64,000 nt of DNA, taken from assembly GCF_032854445.1 (NCBI RefSeq), contig NC_088301.1, positions 45,441,116 through 45,505,115 on the forward strand. The letters run 5' to 3'. Under the pieces are notes generated by a model that saw nothing but the letters and a program-made list of their open reading frames with translations, was not told the DNA's origin and made no database searches. The DNA comes from Liolophura sinensis (taxonomy: Eukaryota > Mollusca > Polyplacophora > Chitonida > Chitonidae). Of this stretch, positions 1 to 13,200 are shown one piece after another. How positions within the stretch are numbered: position 1 is the stretch's first letter; each line of letters opens with the position of its first letter. Both the position numbers and the translations under genes were made by a program.

Positions 1-1238
1 GCTGGGAATGAGTTCTCAAATCGCCTGCTTGGGATGGATTAGTACCAATACTGACTGGCTGCTTGTTTTCAGTTACTTCCACACCTCTGTAAATAGTGAA
101 GTAGTATAAGCCATCAGAATAGGTGGTCAAGATAAGCAAACTTTTGTTTTTTTCCCACTAATTGGAAGGATGAAACTCAACATTTCTCAACAAAACATTC
201 CATGCAATCTTTAATAGTGCAGCCTTATATGCATTGACTACAATTTTCATATTACCGCAAAGTACTTATTATTCGCTGGAATTTATTTTCACAGATTGTT
301 TCCAAAAATATGTCCGCGGGAATTAATTTTCGTCGATTTAAGAGAATAGTTAAAAATAATCTTAAAATTTTCCAAGATATAATATGGCTTAAATTATCAT
401 CATGCATAGCTTTAATCCTCCTTTGTTTCCTGCGGCGTCGCTAATCATTGCGATCTGGATCAGAGTTTAAAACATTGGGGGATGGATTATCACTACGTAA
501 GAAGATAACTTCGCGCCTACCGTGAGCAGTACTCAAACAGGTGTCACTTCTTTTCGAATCACTGATGAGTACTTTTAAGCAATTGGCACAGTGACCTGTC
601 ACCTTTTGAGCAGTTCAATGCAAAACATATGAATATGCATTGTTTTCAGTTTTAGTTGTCCTCTGTAGCAGGTCAGAAAGCGCAAACATTGCCGTAGCTG
701 TCTAACAGCCATTTTGTTTTTGCACACACTTCACACTTTGTTAGAAGCTCACCCATTGGACCACAGGAGAGACAATGGGATAGCGTGTATCAGAGCGACA
801 TTCATCAGAAGCCAGCATGTGCTGGTATCTATTTTTCTTTCCCTTTATGGGCATAGCAAAGTTTGAACAAACTAAAGACAAATAAACTCCCACTTTGTTT
901 TATACCCACCAAGCCTTAGCTCCAGAGTTTGTATATATTTAAACCATAATTTCCCTTCCTTGCTGTTAAAAAATTTAGCTGGCTTGTGGGGCTTTCTTTG
1001 TGCAGCTCCCAGCACCCTGGCAAAGATTTCACTTCTTCATTACCACTACCGGTTTTTCACTGGAATTATGTTTCACGATAACATATTGACTGCAAAATCT
1101 GTGAAAATTAGTTCCACGTGAAAATTAAGTACTTCACAGTATATGAATTAACATCAGGACTATGTTGAAACACCTGTATCAAGACAAGCCTGCTGATGTA
1201 AATCAGAAGTATTCTGATAACGAAGCCCACTTTATCAC
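1..1238. other. 3' flank of the FAM194 gene
   Basis: No confident further exon. A plus-strand TTTATT near 283 (AATAAA on the gene strand) could be the poly(A) signal if the last exon reads through to the TGA at 1241-1239. If the donor at 1242 is used, the terminal exon lies here or off the window edge. Confidence 0.35.
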
Positions 1239-4200
1239 TCACCTGGTAATGGCTGAGGGTACTGACTGGAGGTAGTGCTCCGTGCTGGACGTGGAGGCAG
1301 AGACTGGTCTGGGAGCTGAACTTGGCAGATCCCGACTCATTCCTGGGTTTCCATGGTGATCCACGCCAGCTCCTCCCATTTGCCCTCCCCATGCTGATCT
1401 GGGGCCCACACGACCATGGCTGGGACTGAAAGTACCCATAAACTGGCTTTATTTAAACTAGGGGAGAACTCAAGGATGGTCTTACTACATGTAGCTCTTC
1501 ACACCCTTTGGCTATGTCCATGCAGTATGCACTTTATAGGAAACAAGTATTTGCTTAAGAGGAAAATTTTTGTACCATTTTAAAGGCAACATATTCATTG
1601 TCTTTTCATAGTTAAGAAGATTAAAAATTCAGACTACAGTAATTAAAACTGAAGAATAAAGGTAACATTATGTTGGTGACAGGCACTGACACAGATGTTA
1701 AGTGGAAATCACATACCTGAAGTGGAAATCTTTTGGCAAGAAGCGATGATGAATAGCGTCTGCTCTACACTTCATGATCTGCTTCCGGAAATCCTTTTTG
1801 GCATTACCATATCCATTGAAAATATGATCACAAAACACCAAGTTTCCATTGTGATATATCTAAAGGAAAGGTAAGAATGGTAAAATTTAAACTAACATCA
1901 TTTAGACATTTTGATACTACTTAAAATGTATAACTGGTACCAACCAGAGGCTATGTGTATATAGTATGCTGATGCATCTACAAGTATTAAGTTTTGGCTT
2001 CATTACATGTGTTGGAACATTCTTTCCTATCTTTGTATTTGTCAACATGTATGAATATTAATTGATGACTATTGGAATTTTCTTCATCAGTTTAGTACAT
2101 TACAATAAAATCAAAGAGGTAACAACTGCATGTGACTTTATCAAATTAATTAACACGCTCACCAGAAACATGCCTGGAACAACATTGTGACGGGCTAAGA
2201 GCATAGGTTGGGTATGGTCAGACTCAAATGCAGCAGTTGCAACATCGTATCGCAATATTCTGAATGCATCAAAACGGGCTGCCGCACAGGGTCTGGTTCT
2301 ATTTTTGTTTTGATTTGCGTGGATTTTTTCTATCATTGCCTCAGCTGGTGTAGCATCCGGATAACTGCGGAATGAAAAGTTTGAAATTATACCATAATAG
2401 AAGAAAGTCAAACATAAATAAACAGGAAGACAATCATAAATAAAGAATTGATATTAGGGTGAAAATGAAACAATATTTGTAAAGAAGGACAGATAGCAAA
2501 ATTAATTTATGCAAGAGAGCGTCATAAGAAATCTATTTGAAAAGGTGAATAACTTTTTAATCTTTTGCATTTTAACTGGATTAAAGATTCTGCCACCAAC
2601 AAAGTGATATCTGAGTAGGCAGAATAACTTACAGAGTGGATACAATAGCCACAATGATCATTTGGTTCATGGATGCTTCATTCTTGAGGAAGTTGTCGAA
2701 CTCAAGATCTGAGATGTAGGGAATATGATGACGACTACAGCGGCAGGGGGGGCCTCTCATAGCCGAGCATCTCTGCGCGAAGAGAAATAGGGCACTGTGC
2801 CGGACCGCTATACATACTGGCCACAGCACCACCCCGGGGAGACAACGGTGCTGTGTGGCTGACAATGGACTGCAATCCTCCAGAAAGAGGGCGCTGCTTT
2901 CCTCTAGAATTAAGAAAGGGTGGAAGATCCATCAAACTAAAAGTTATTAATTCCATTTCTTCACACAGAATTCGGATGACTTTAATGGAAACAGAGGAAG
3001 ACCAAGCATCTGGTTGGTTTTGGTTTATAAAATTCTTTATCAATTATATTAATAATATTTTTATATATTTTGGCACATTATATAGATAATTGTGATGGTT
3101 TGTTCATATTTAAAGATCCCATAAGTGCAAATTTTTATTTTGAAATCAGAAGATGCACTGCCATTTCATTTGTAAGAAGACTAAAAATTCCCATTACAGA
3201 AATCAAGGCTGAAGACTATCTTATTAAAATCACCACTTCATATGAATAATTTAAAAGATGTTTCATGTTTATAAACTTGTAGTAAACTTGGTTTGTGGAA
3301 TTGGACCCACTACTCGTGAAAGTACTGTGTTACATTGACAATGAAAAGGACAATAACAACTGTGCTACAAACATCAATGTATATTGTACAGTATTCGCAT
3401 CTTCCTGGTAACAACGCTCAAAAACAATTTTGAAGAACACATCTTTCATCTTTCAGGTATATTATTGTCATGTATCTGACTACAAGAAAGGTATTTTACT
3501 AAACTGGGAGTAAAAGGAATGACAAGTTATAAGGGTCGTGATTCACAAAGCCAATATGGGCTAAAATCTCTTCACAAAACAAAACACATAGAGCCCAAAT
3601 TTGGATAAGTTTGTACTAACACAGCATGGGATCTACCAAGAGTCAAAATTTTATCAATTTCATGCTTATATTAAAAAGAGGTAAACCCTGATTACAAGGC
3701 TAAAGCCCAATACTGCTTTATGAAATAGGTCTAATCCACTTGACCCAAACCATCGTTCTTCCCATAAAACAATCTTATTCTTCACACTTACGCGCTATGT
3801 ACTGGACTCCGTTTGGCACTTCCATGCGTGGTTTCTTTCTTGATTTTGCTGTCTGTCTCATCAATGTCCTTATCATCAGCAGACAAGCGGTGGCTACTAG
3901 CTGTGCGTGCCCGGTTCAACAGGCGATCTGTCACTTCAGAACCTGATTAAGAACAAGTTGGAAAATCATTGCCTTTCTATTCAGTGTCACTGTATGATAC
4001 CCCCTGCTTACTGCGATAGTAGGCGTATCCACCGCCCAGGAAGTTAGCACACAACAGTGTGGCACCTACAACTAATGTAGTCGCTGAAAGTTTATGTCCA
4101 GCTCATGCTTTCTTCCTCTCTGGCTGCACGTGGGAAGGTCTTCCAGCATCCTGCAGATGGCCACGGGTGAAATATTTTTGTGAACGGTGTAAAACACCAA

Positions 4201-7200
4201 TGAAATAAATAAATAAATACTGTGAAAGTACATCAATGAACATAAAGAGTACACTGACTCCCAGGAAAATGACAGAAAGAGGACAATGATAGTGCCAAAC
4301 AATTTGTACATGATGGTTTTATACATATGTAAGTTATTTTTTTTACAGACTGCAGAATTAAGGACATTGCACATTCCTTTGATAGAACCCACGGGCATGG
4401 AGAACAAGACAGACAGACAGAAAAACAGAATTCGTGAAACATGAGAAAAATTAATCGAGTATATCACTAGATGCCAACATCTAAACTATTTATGAAAACA
4501 CATTTCATACCATTACCCACAGCCATTTTGGAACCCAGAGTATGGAAAAACAAACAAATGTAACGAAAAACATCCTGACAGAATTAGTAAAATATGAGAA
4601 AAAGGAGACTATGACAGTGCACAATGTCTACAATAACTAAAAGCGATTTCTTTCTACAAATGTGCTATTTTAGAGTGAACATACACAAATTTAATTTCAC
4701 TCAGAGCTTGTTAGGTTGTAGCTATGTGTGCACTCACCAGCTGGAGCTGATGGTGCCCGGAGTTTGGCTAGAGGGTCTGGAGATTCAATATCTACTTCTG
4801 TAGTTTCACTTTCCTCGGGTACCACTTTAGTCTTGGAAGGCTTGGCTGACTGGATGTCGCGTAAGCGGATATATATCATATCCTTCATGTATTTTAGGCT
4901 ACCAGTACTAAGGCCTACATATATTCGGTAGTGCTCCATCCAATTGTCAACCAGCAACCTGAAATAAGCAATATAAACATAATTGTATTACTTGAAAAAC
5001 TTCATCGTTCTCAACAAACATGTCTCTTCTACAAAGCTATTTTAGTCATAATAATATTGACTATAATGGCCAGGTAGACATTAAAATCTTGGATAAGATC
5101 TTCCTGTTAAACTTGCTTTAAACAAAAAGGCTAAAATGTTTCAAAATGGTTGCTTTTCACAAATATATGCATCATCGTATTTTTATACATGTCTTAATTT
5201 AACATAATCGTTATCCCCCTAACCAACATTATGCTATTCTGCCATTCGTTCCCTCATCTTATAGCAGTCATTCTTAATCATAGTGACAAAATGTCACTAC
5301 CTAGCTTTACGCTGAAGTCGCCCGAGGTCTCTTTCCCCATCAGGATCGGACTCATCTCGATCATCTAACAGCTTTTGAGCTTCAGCAATGTACGCTTTCA
5401 TTTTATCCTAGAAAAGACAAAAACAAAAACCAAAAAAAAAGAACAATCAGGTATGAATACATTTTTCTGAAACCATAGCTTCAAGTTACGAGCATAATCC
5501 ACTTTAAGTAGTGTCCTATAAATAGTAACACAGCAACCAATTCCAATGTACATGATGAAAAACCTAAAAGTGGAAACAAAACTTTTCTTTCAATCAGTTT
5601 ACCTTTTTCTTCTTTGACTTATTGAGTTGTTTCTTTGAAGTAAAGGACTGGTTCAGCTCGTTTGCAGAGTTTGAACTGAATGAAAAACTTGTCAGGAGTT
5701 CTTCCTGGAAAAAAAAAGTAATAATTTAAATATCTCCACACCATATGTTTAGCAAATACTTAGCTTTGCTCTTTTATTCATAAATGACAGCCTGAACTTC
5801 AAAGTGAAACTGAAGCTAAATTAATATGCACTCACCTCGTCACCAGGCTTGAGCGGTACAGCTCCAGGAACAGGGCCTAGCATAAATTTAATTGTCTCCT
5901 TGTTGCAGACAAATAACAGGAAAATTTGAGACTGACTTTGAACACGCAAGTTCAGACAAGACGACATCTAAAAAAAGAAAATAAATAAAAAATTATTTTT
6001 TTGCTAAAAAAAAAGCACCACTGCTTACAGCAGCATATTAGAGACTATTTTTCAAATGGCACCACGAATAGACTATTTATACTGTTTCCTGACCCAAAGG
6101 AGTTGTGCATATGAAAACAACATGTAGCCTTTTGAAGATTAAAACTCTTGGCAAATGACAATTGATAATGGAATACTAATACAGACACATGTACACTGAA
6201 ACTGTATTTATTTTACAGGTGTATTGCAGGTTATTTCAGCTATGTGAAGGTGATCAGTTAGTCAAGGACAAGGCTTTATAGTTCGCTTTGTTCACCCTTG
6301 AACTTAAGTTTTGAAGGTGAACACATGCCTACCTGAAGAGAAATTGTGGATGGTAACTTCATCCCACTCACTGGCCATTTCCATTTCTTCAAGATTTTGC
6401 CAGAAGGATCAGCAGTGAGTCCTCCCTTTTTGGTGATTTGTAATCTGAATTATAAACAAAGCTTTCCACAGACAGATTTCTCAAAACTAATATAATAAGC
6501 AAAAGGTTAAGATTGCAGAAAATTATCCTGGCAAGTTTTAATACGTCATGATATCAACATTGAAAACAAGTGCTCTCCAGTGGGAATTCTAGAAAACTCC
6601 TGTCTGAGAATGGTATAAGTACTTGTGCAGTACACTCAGTCAGCAAAGGGCAAAGGGCAATAGTAATGAAATGTATGCGGTTTGATCCTGTGGAACAGGT
6701 GAAGAACATGCAATACCTTACGTTTCCGTTGTTATGCATGCAAACACCTATTCCTGAAGGAGTGAAACAGGCCATGAGCTTCCCACCAGGAACATCTCCA
6801 TACACAAGGGTGTAATATCCAGGTTTTCCAGGCCCTGCCTGAGAACTCAGTATTGCTGGATGACCAGAAGGATAGCTAAACACTGTCAAGGAATTCTTCT
6901 CTCCGCAAAAAGCTTAATAGGGTTTAGTGTTTTTAGTGCACCCCAAATTTGCTAAAAATATGTCTAGCTCTTTAATGTGATATCGTTGAGAATTCGTTTT
7001 GTACTTTTATACAGAACATATCCTGTTAAGAATACAAATACTGTTCAAGAGATGAATTGCAGGCACAGGCAAAACCACCTTGAACAAAATAAGTCAAGGT
7101 CATTAAAAAAAAAAGGTCCTGCTACATGGCTAGGTGCACATGTGATATAAGATTCATGGAAATTGCTTACACAGTTGAAGAGATATTGTTACAAGTGTGT

Positions 7201-10200
7201 TAAAAGCATGTCACTTCAATGATCCACAGGTCAAGGTCTGTGAAAAACTAGAGTTCTTCTGAAGGTCTAGGTGATTATGTGACATAGGTTTCATGAAAAT
7301 TCATGAAAGACTTCAAGAGGTATTGTCTTTACAATTCTGTCACAAAATGTAGCTTACATGTAAATAAGGCCCAAGGTCAAAGAAAATATATCCGCCCCTC
7401 ACCTATATATAAATGTTTAAAAACTATTGGGTCATGATAGACACCACTTGCTACAAAAATATTCCAAGGCCAATTTTAGCTGGTAAAATGAATATATGTT
7501 TCATGTATCCTTTAATATCCTGTTTCCTTTCCACATGTCACCATCACAGGTTTCAGGCAACTGCATAATAAACGAATGGTTTATTTGAAAAGTTTAGCAT
7601 TTAAATACATGTATATTGCAGCATGCAGATCACAGAATATTCTTCAAAACAAAAGATTTGTTATTACTTGTTGAAGGTTGTGACTGGGCAATGTGTACTT
7701 TAGCTTGTTACTTTTTTTTTAATAGCACAGATGCAGTAACAATCTTAAAATATGCCATAGAGACAAAACGTAAACAAATGAAAAAAAAAAAAAAAAAAAC
7801 TTATTACAATTATCCTGACTGAGTATGTTTTACTTCACATCTACCTATATTTTTGCATGCAGACAGTGCTAATTTACGCTCATAAGGTAAAACATCTGTC
7901 TAGAATCCATACAATAAACAGTTAGATATTCTTTGTCAAGGATACAATATTGTTGTGGTCCCATCATTTACTGTTACTTGCATGAGTTTCCTCCCTGCAT
8001 CATTCCATGCCTCTGGTATTACAGGCTTCAGACTTTGTCCTTGACTAAGAGATCTGAATCTGTTGAACTTAGTCAGATGGCCTTGATTAGTATCCTTATA
8101 GTACTTCACTTTATGGGGGTGCTCTAATTTGGGATCTACATTTTCAGCTTCCTGCTTCCTGTCAAATTAATAAACAGTCTGTCAATGTAGTAAACATTTA
8201 AATATGTACATGTATAGGAACACACACGAACACACATTTATTTATTTATTTGATTGGTGTACATGCCGTACACAAGAATGTTTCACTTACATGACGGCTG
8301 CCAGCACTATGGTGGGAGGAAACCGGGAGACCAGGGAAAACCCACAACCATCTGCAGCTTGCTAGCACCCTAATTCCTCAACCTTTTCACATATGAAAGA
8401 ACAACTTTCAGTGAAATTTACACCCATTTCAAATCTGATTTTGGAGACAAAACTACATTGGTTGGCTTCACCAGTGTCAGAGCTTCAGAAAAAGTATAAT
8501 AATCAGTCAACACAAAATAATCATGAGATACTACATCCCTGCAATAAGCTGTTTGTATTGCAGATGGACAACAAGTCCATAGTTATAAGACGAAAATCAT
8601 TGCATGTTCAAAAAATAGCTAGGGCTACTTTCACTCCAAAAGTCATATTTCTCATTACTTTTTTTGTAAATGACATTGCCTAGGTTATAGCGCCATCAGG
8701 CGATGTCATTACAAGAAGAGTTACACAAAACTGATTTACAAACTGTTGTGAAAGAAGACCCTGTATTCTCAATGACTATTACATGTATACATCTACATAT
8801 ATTGCATTATACAGATGATTTTCAAGAAACTTCTTGTAAACATTTAGCATCAATCTAAACTTTGATGTACATAATTTACAACATGCTAATCAATTAAGTG
8901 ATGGTTCTTACGCTCTTCTCATGGCTGATTGTAAAATCTGAACAGCCAATTCCAGAAATGGCTCTGGTTCATCAAAAGTTTTTTCCTTGCTAGAATGACG
9001 AACAATCCAACCTAAGACAAAAAAAAAAAAAAAATGACTTGTAAATCACAAATCCTACATTTTGACTAAACTTTGGCATATAAAAATGCACTTTCAGAAA
9101 CACATGATCATCACAATCATATTCCAGAGTTATGTCATCACACAGATATATAAAGTACATGTATTTTATATGTTTAAATATTTTAAATGTAAACTTATAT
9201 ATATCCGTCGGTACACAATGTACACATATTTATTCACTATTTCGTTTCAGCTAACTCAAACCCTCAGTAAGCAGGACAGGCAAAAATAGAATGGCAGGTG
9301 ATGCTTGTCAGGTTTAACTAATAAAAATGTGATTTTTCTTTTGAGTACTAATAAAGATCTTGCACTACTGAATGGTTAGCATTAAATTACAGAAATGTAT
9401 ATTTACATGAAACTATTATGGGTTATCAAGGTGGGCTAAAGAACAAGACAAAAATATTTTGACTGGTTTTCAGTAGATTCTAGATCCTTTTTGATAAACA
9501 TAAGACCGACACCAACGCACATAAGTTTTAATGTAAGCAATTAATTCAATAATTTCTAAAACAGAAGTCACGCATCTGGTCCATGTAGGCAGTGCAACAA
9601 CGGCATAATACTAGTATCAACAGACAGTTTGGCGTGGAGGCAGAGCTCTGTTATAGGTATTTGCCTAAATATATACATGTACATGTGTGCATCGTTCCTA
9701 CCACAGAATATTTCTTAACACTCACCTTACATACAATATGGAGGTGTATACTGTCTATTGACAGTTGCTTAATCATGTTCATTGTTGTTTTAATAATCCA
9801 GCATAACTTCACATCTTGCTCACAATGGACTCTGTACATAGGCCTACAGCCTGGGTCTAGAGTGTAATGTTTTGATAGCTGATTGTTTTGCGGAAATCCC
9901 TTACAGTGTTCAATATTCCTTGATTTATATTGATTACACCATTAATATGTAACTTATTTTTATTAATTAACACATTTACATTGATATAGATTACATTTTG
10001 CTCAAGAACATTTCTTTTGTATGTCGTGAAAGGGCTTACCATTCCTATACGACTCAAGGGGACAAATCTTGCTTCACGCAAATGTAAGTCTATACATGAA
10101 TTATGACTCGTGTGCCTATAGCAAACATTTATTAATAATGGCTAAACCTTCCCGTACTTCGGTACAGGTATGTAGGTCTATATATTTATCCTATGATGAC

Positions 10201-13200
10201 ATTTCTTTTTTCTGTTTCTGTGCTTGTGAATTTTATATTTGCTGGCAATATTAAGCAGAGTCTAACTGAGCATGTACTAGACTTATAATCTCATCATTTA
10301 TCTCCATAAATGGTGTTTTGTCAATGTTTTATTGTTGCTTTTTATTTCTCAATGTTGACCAAAACCTGATCCATAAAAGAAGCATTCCTATAATGGGTTT
10401 ATCACTTTACCAAGATACTTTATATTTAAACTACATGTTTGCCATCTTTTGTTTTATGGACATACCTTATGATCAAAAAAAAAAAACACAAAAATCAAAT
10501 ACAAAACGACAGGGCGCATTGGAGGTGAGATTTCCCAAAAATGGTGGATAATCTATAAAAACATTTATATCTAACGGACAAATAAAGTTATATTTTCTGA
10601 GTCAAATATCACATAACATTTCTTACCATATCTTCTTGTACCTGAAAAAATTATGCTTAACGTATTGGCATATATTTTTGACTTGATACATATACTCTTG
10701 ATCACCATGAAGTGCATGAAAAACATAAATATTATGTTGTTGCTGAACTGCCTACATGCCTCACTTCAGTTTTAGAAATTAGTGAAGTAATTAGATGCTA
10801 CACATGCTGAACAGGTAAGAATCACATACACGTAAAAAAGCAAAGTTATTCTATTCTGTTTAGTCACCCCATTTCTCACCTTTTTCCTTACAAGCTTGTG
10901 AAGACAACTGGAACTGAATTGTTGCAGAATACGTATTATGGACACCTGTAACAAGAACAAGATGTTATGAGTACATGTATCAAAGTTCATTGCGAGTACA
11001 TCTATCAACGTTCACCTCCCTCTCTCCCCGCTCATCCTAAACCATGTGTTTGATCGTGCAGTACATGTGTATCAAACTTACTTGAAAATACATGTACTGA
11101 AGTATATTCAGAAGGTAATATACGCAATTCTAAACATTCAATAGACTAAAAGATATGCACCATCCCTAAGTGTCCAACATACTACTAATCATGTATTACT
11201 ATGTGACCTTTATGATATGCCTCCTCTTGGTTTTCAAAATATGAGCAATTTACAAAAGAAAATAACATACCTGCAATAGGAATACATGTAAACATGATCC
11301 ACCTCTTATCGAGTAGGAGCGGGGCATAACAAGCCAATTTTTACATTTCACACTAAATAGACAAAACTTATGCATGGAGTAAGCTAGCATGATAAAGCTC
11401 TCTGAAAAAAGTCTGGAAAACTGGTAAAAAAAGTCCAAAACTGCTATAATTTGTCCAACTTAGACTTCGTAGTCCAAAATTCTAACTTATGGTTTACGGT
11501 GACACAATGTAACAAGTTGTATGATGAACCACTAAAATTGAAAAAAAAAAAAGAAAGTTTTTTAGCTGAAGTCCAATTTGGATGATGAATCACTGTGAAA
11601 AACAAAAACTGCTGAAGTCTAAATTTGGAAAACGAGGCCATAAATTTGTCCAAAGCAGACACAAATCTTGTGCTTGATCTGTACTTTCTCCACATTTTTA
11701 AAGCATTTTCACTAAAGAAAAGGTGTGGAAAACTGGGCAATTCTATACTTCTGTCCAAATTTTCCATTTACATATATATATATATATATCCAGTTCAAGT
11801 GTATCTATAAACATGATTAAAAAACATGTGATGCATTTTTCCAGAGTATTTAGAGAAACACTGTAAAAGTACATGTATCTTGTGAGTTTTCAGGAACACA
11901 TAAATAAACTGAATCCAATCTTCTAGAAATGAACAACATCAACTTGTCTCAAAAGTTTGTTTTCAGATAAAGTGTGCCATGGCCAGTAGCAAACGCTTCT
12001 AAACGTTTCTCTGAACTTTCTCTAGCAAACACTTCTATCTTCTAGAAATTAACAACATCAACTTGTCTCAAAAGTTCGGCATCTTTGTTTTCAGATAAAG
12101 TGTCCCATGGCCGGTAGCATTCGCCAAGGGATGTTCTCCCATCTAGAACTTTCACTGTGATGAATGACACGCTTAATGGCTATTCCAAGCTTACACGAAT
12201 CAGAAGAAATCAAAAAACATTATTGTATACATGCATACATGTACAACGAAATATAAAATCGACAGATACATATAGCATAGTTTTACAACAGGTAAACTTA
12301 CCTTTATCTGCTGGGGTTTGTTCGCCAGCTATGGATGTTACAGATCCTCTTTGTGATCCTGGTGACTTAGAAACAGCAGATCCAGCTAAAAAGTAAAATA
12401 CTAAAATTTAGATCGCTAGGTATATGTACCATAGTTAAGAAAAAATGTAGAAAGTTTGATGTAAATTCTGTTATAAATAATTTTCTGTTCTGAGTTTAGA
12501 ACAGTGGTTTAATTGATACTAAATCATGTTTAAAGTAGCGTCACAAAAATGTTTAATACATGTATAACAATTAGGCAAAGGCCCTGATTTCAGAGATCAC
12601 AATCTGTTGAGATCAAACCATTGTGGTACACCTTGAAATGGGTATATTTTATAGTGTGAAGCCTTGAGCCATTGCTACATCAAAAATGGACTGTAGTGCA
12701 AGGTCTTCAATGATACAATGTATCAGTTTTTATTCTAATATCTTTCTATCTTTTACATGTATGTGGCATCATCATAAGGAGCTGGGAAATGAACATTTGA
12801 TGTCAAGGTCCTGCTGTCTAGAGTTTGACCAATTCCCATTAATAATTATCGTCCCGATGAGGTGTCAGGAAATGATTACACTTGCACTATACATCAGCAT
12901 TCTGCATGTACATATACAATTACATATACCTATTTAAAGGGTTACATTACGCTGATTGGCTGATGTCAAGAGATAGGAATTCAAGGTTATGCTTACCCTC
13001 TGCTGAATTTTAGGTACATGTATGGCTGATTTATTCAAACATTTATTCAAAGGTTTAATACAGGAAATCCTATCATTATGTCAGTTTATCAGTGTCAAAT
13101 CTGTATCCCTTTAATCTTCTAATGTATAGATCTGTAACTGAATGCTAATTTGAAAAAAAAAGACAATCAACTGATCTTAATGTACAAATAGAATTCATAA

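Noticed and set aside
430..520. Terminal exon of the FAM194 gene near 440
   Set aside because: A basic frame follows an AG on the minus strand, but the phase from the exon at 1243 does not agree with it and the polypyrimidine tract is weak.
2760..2815. Tiny 45-nt intron (GTATGT ... CGCAG) inside the FAM194-gene exon
   Set aside because: 45 nt is divisible by three so it does not mend the frame break, and it would remove the conserved-looking CPISLR segment.
4072..4467. 131-codon minus-strand frame
   Set aside because: Overlaps the SINE antisense and intronic DNA; composition is hydrophobic AT-rich noise.
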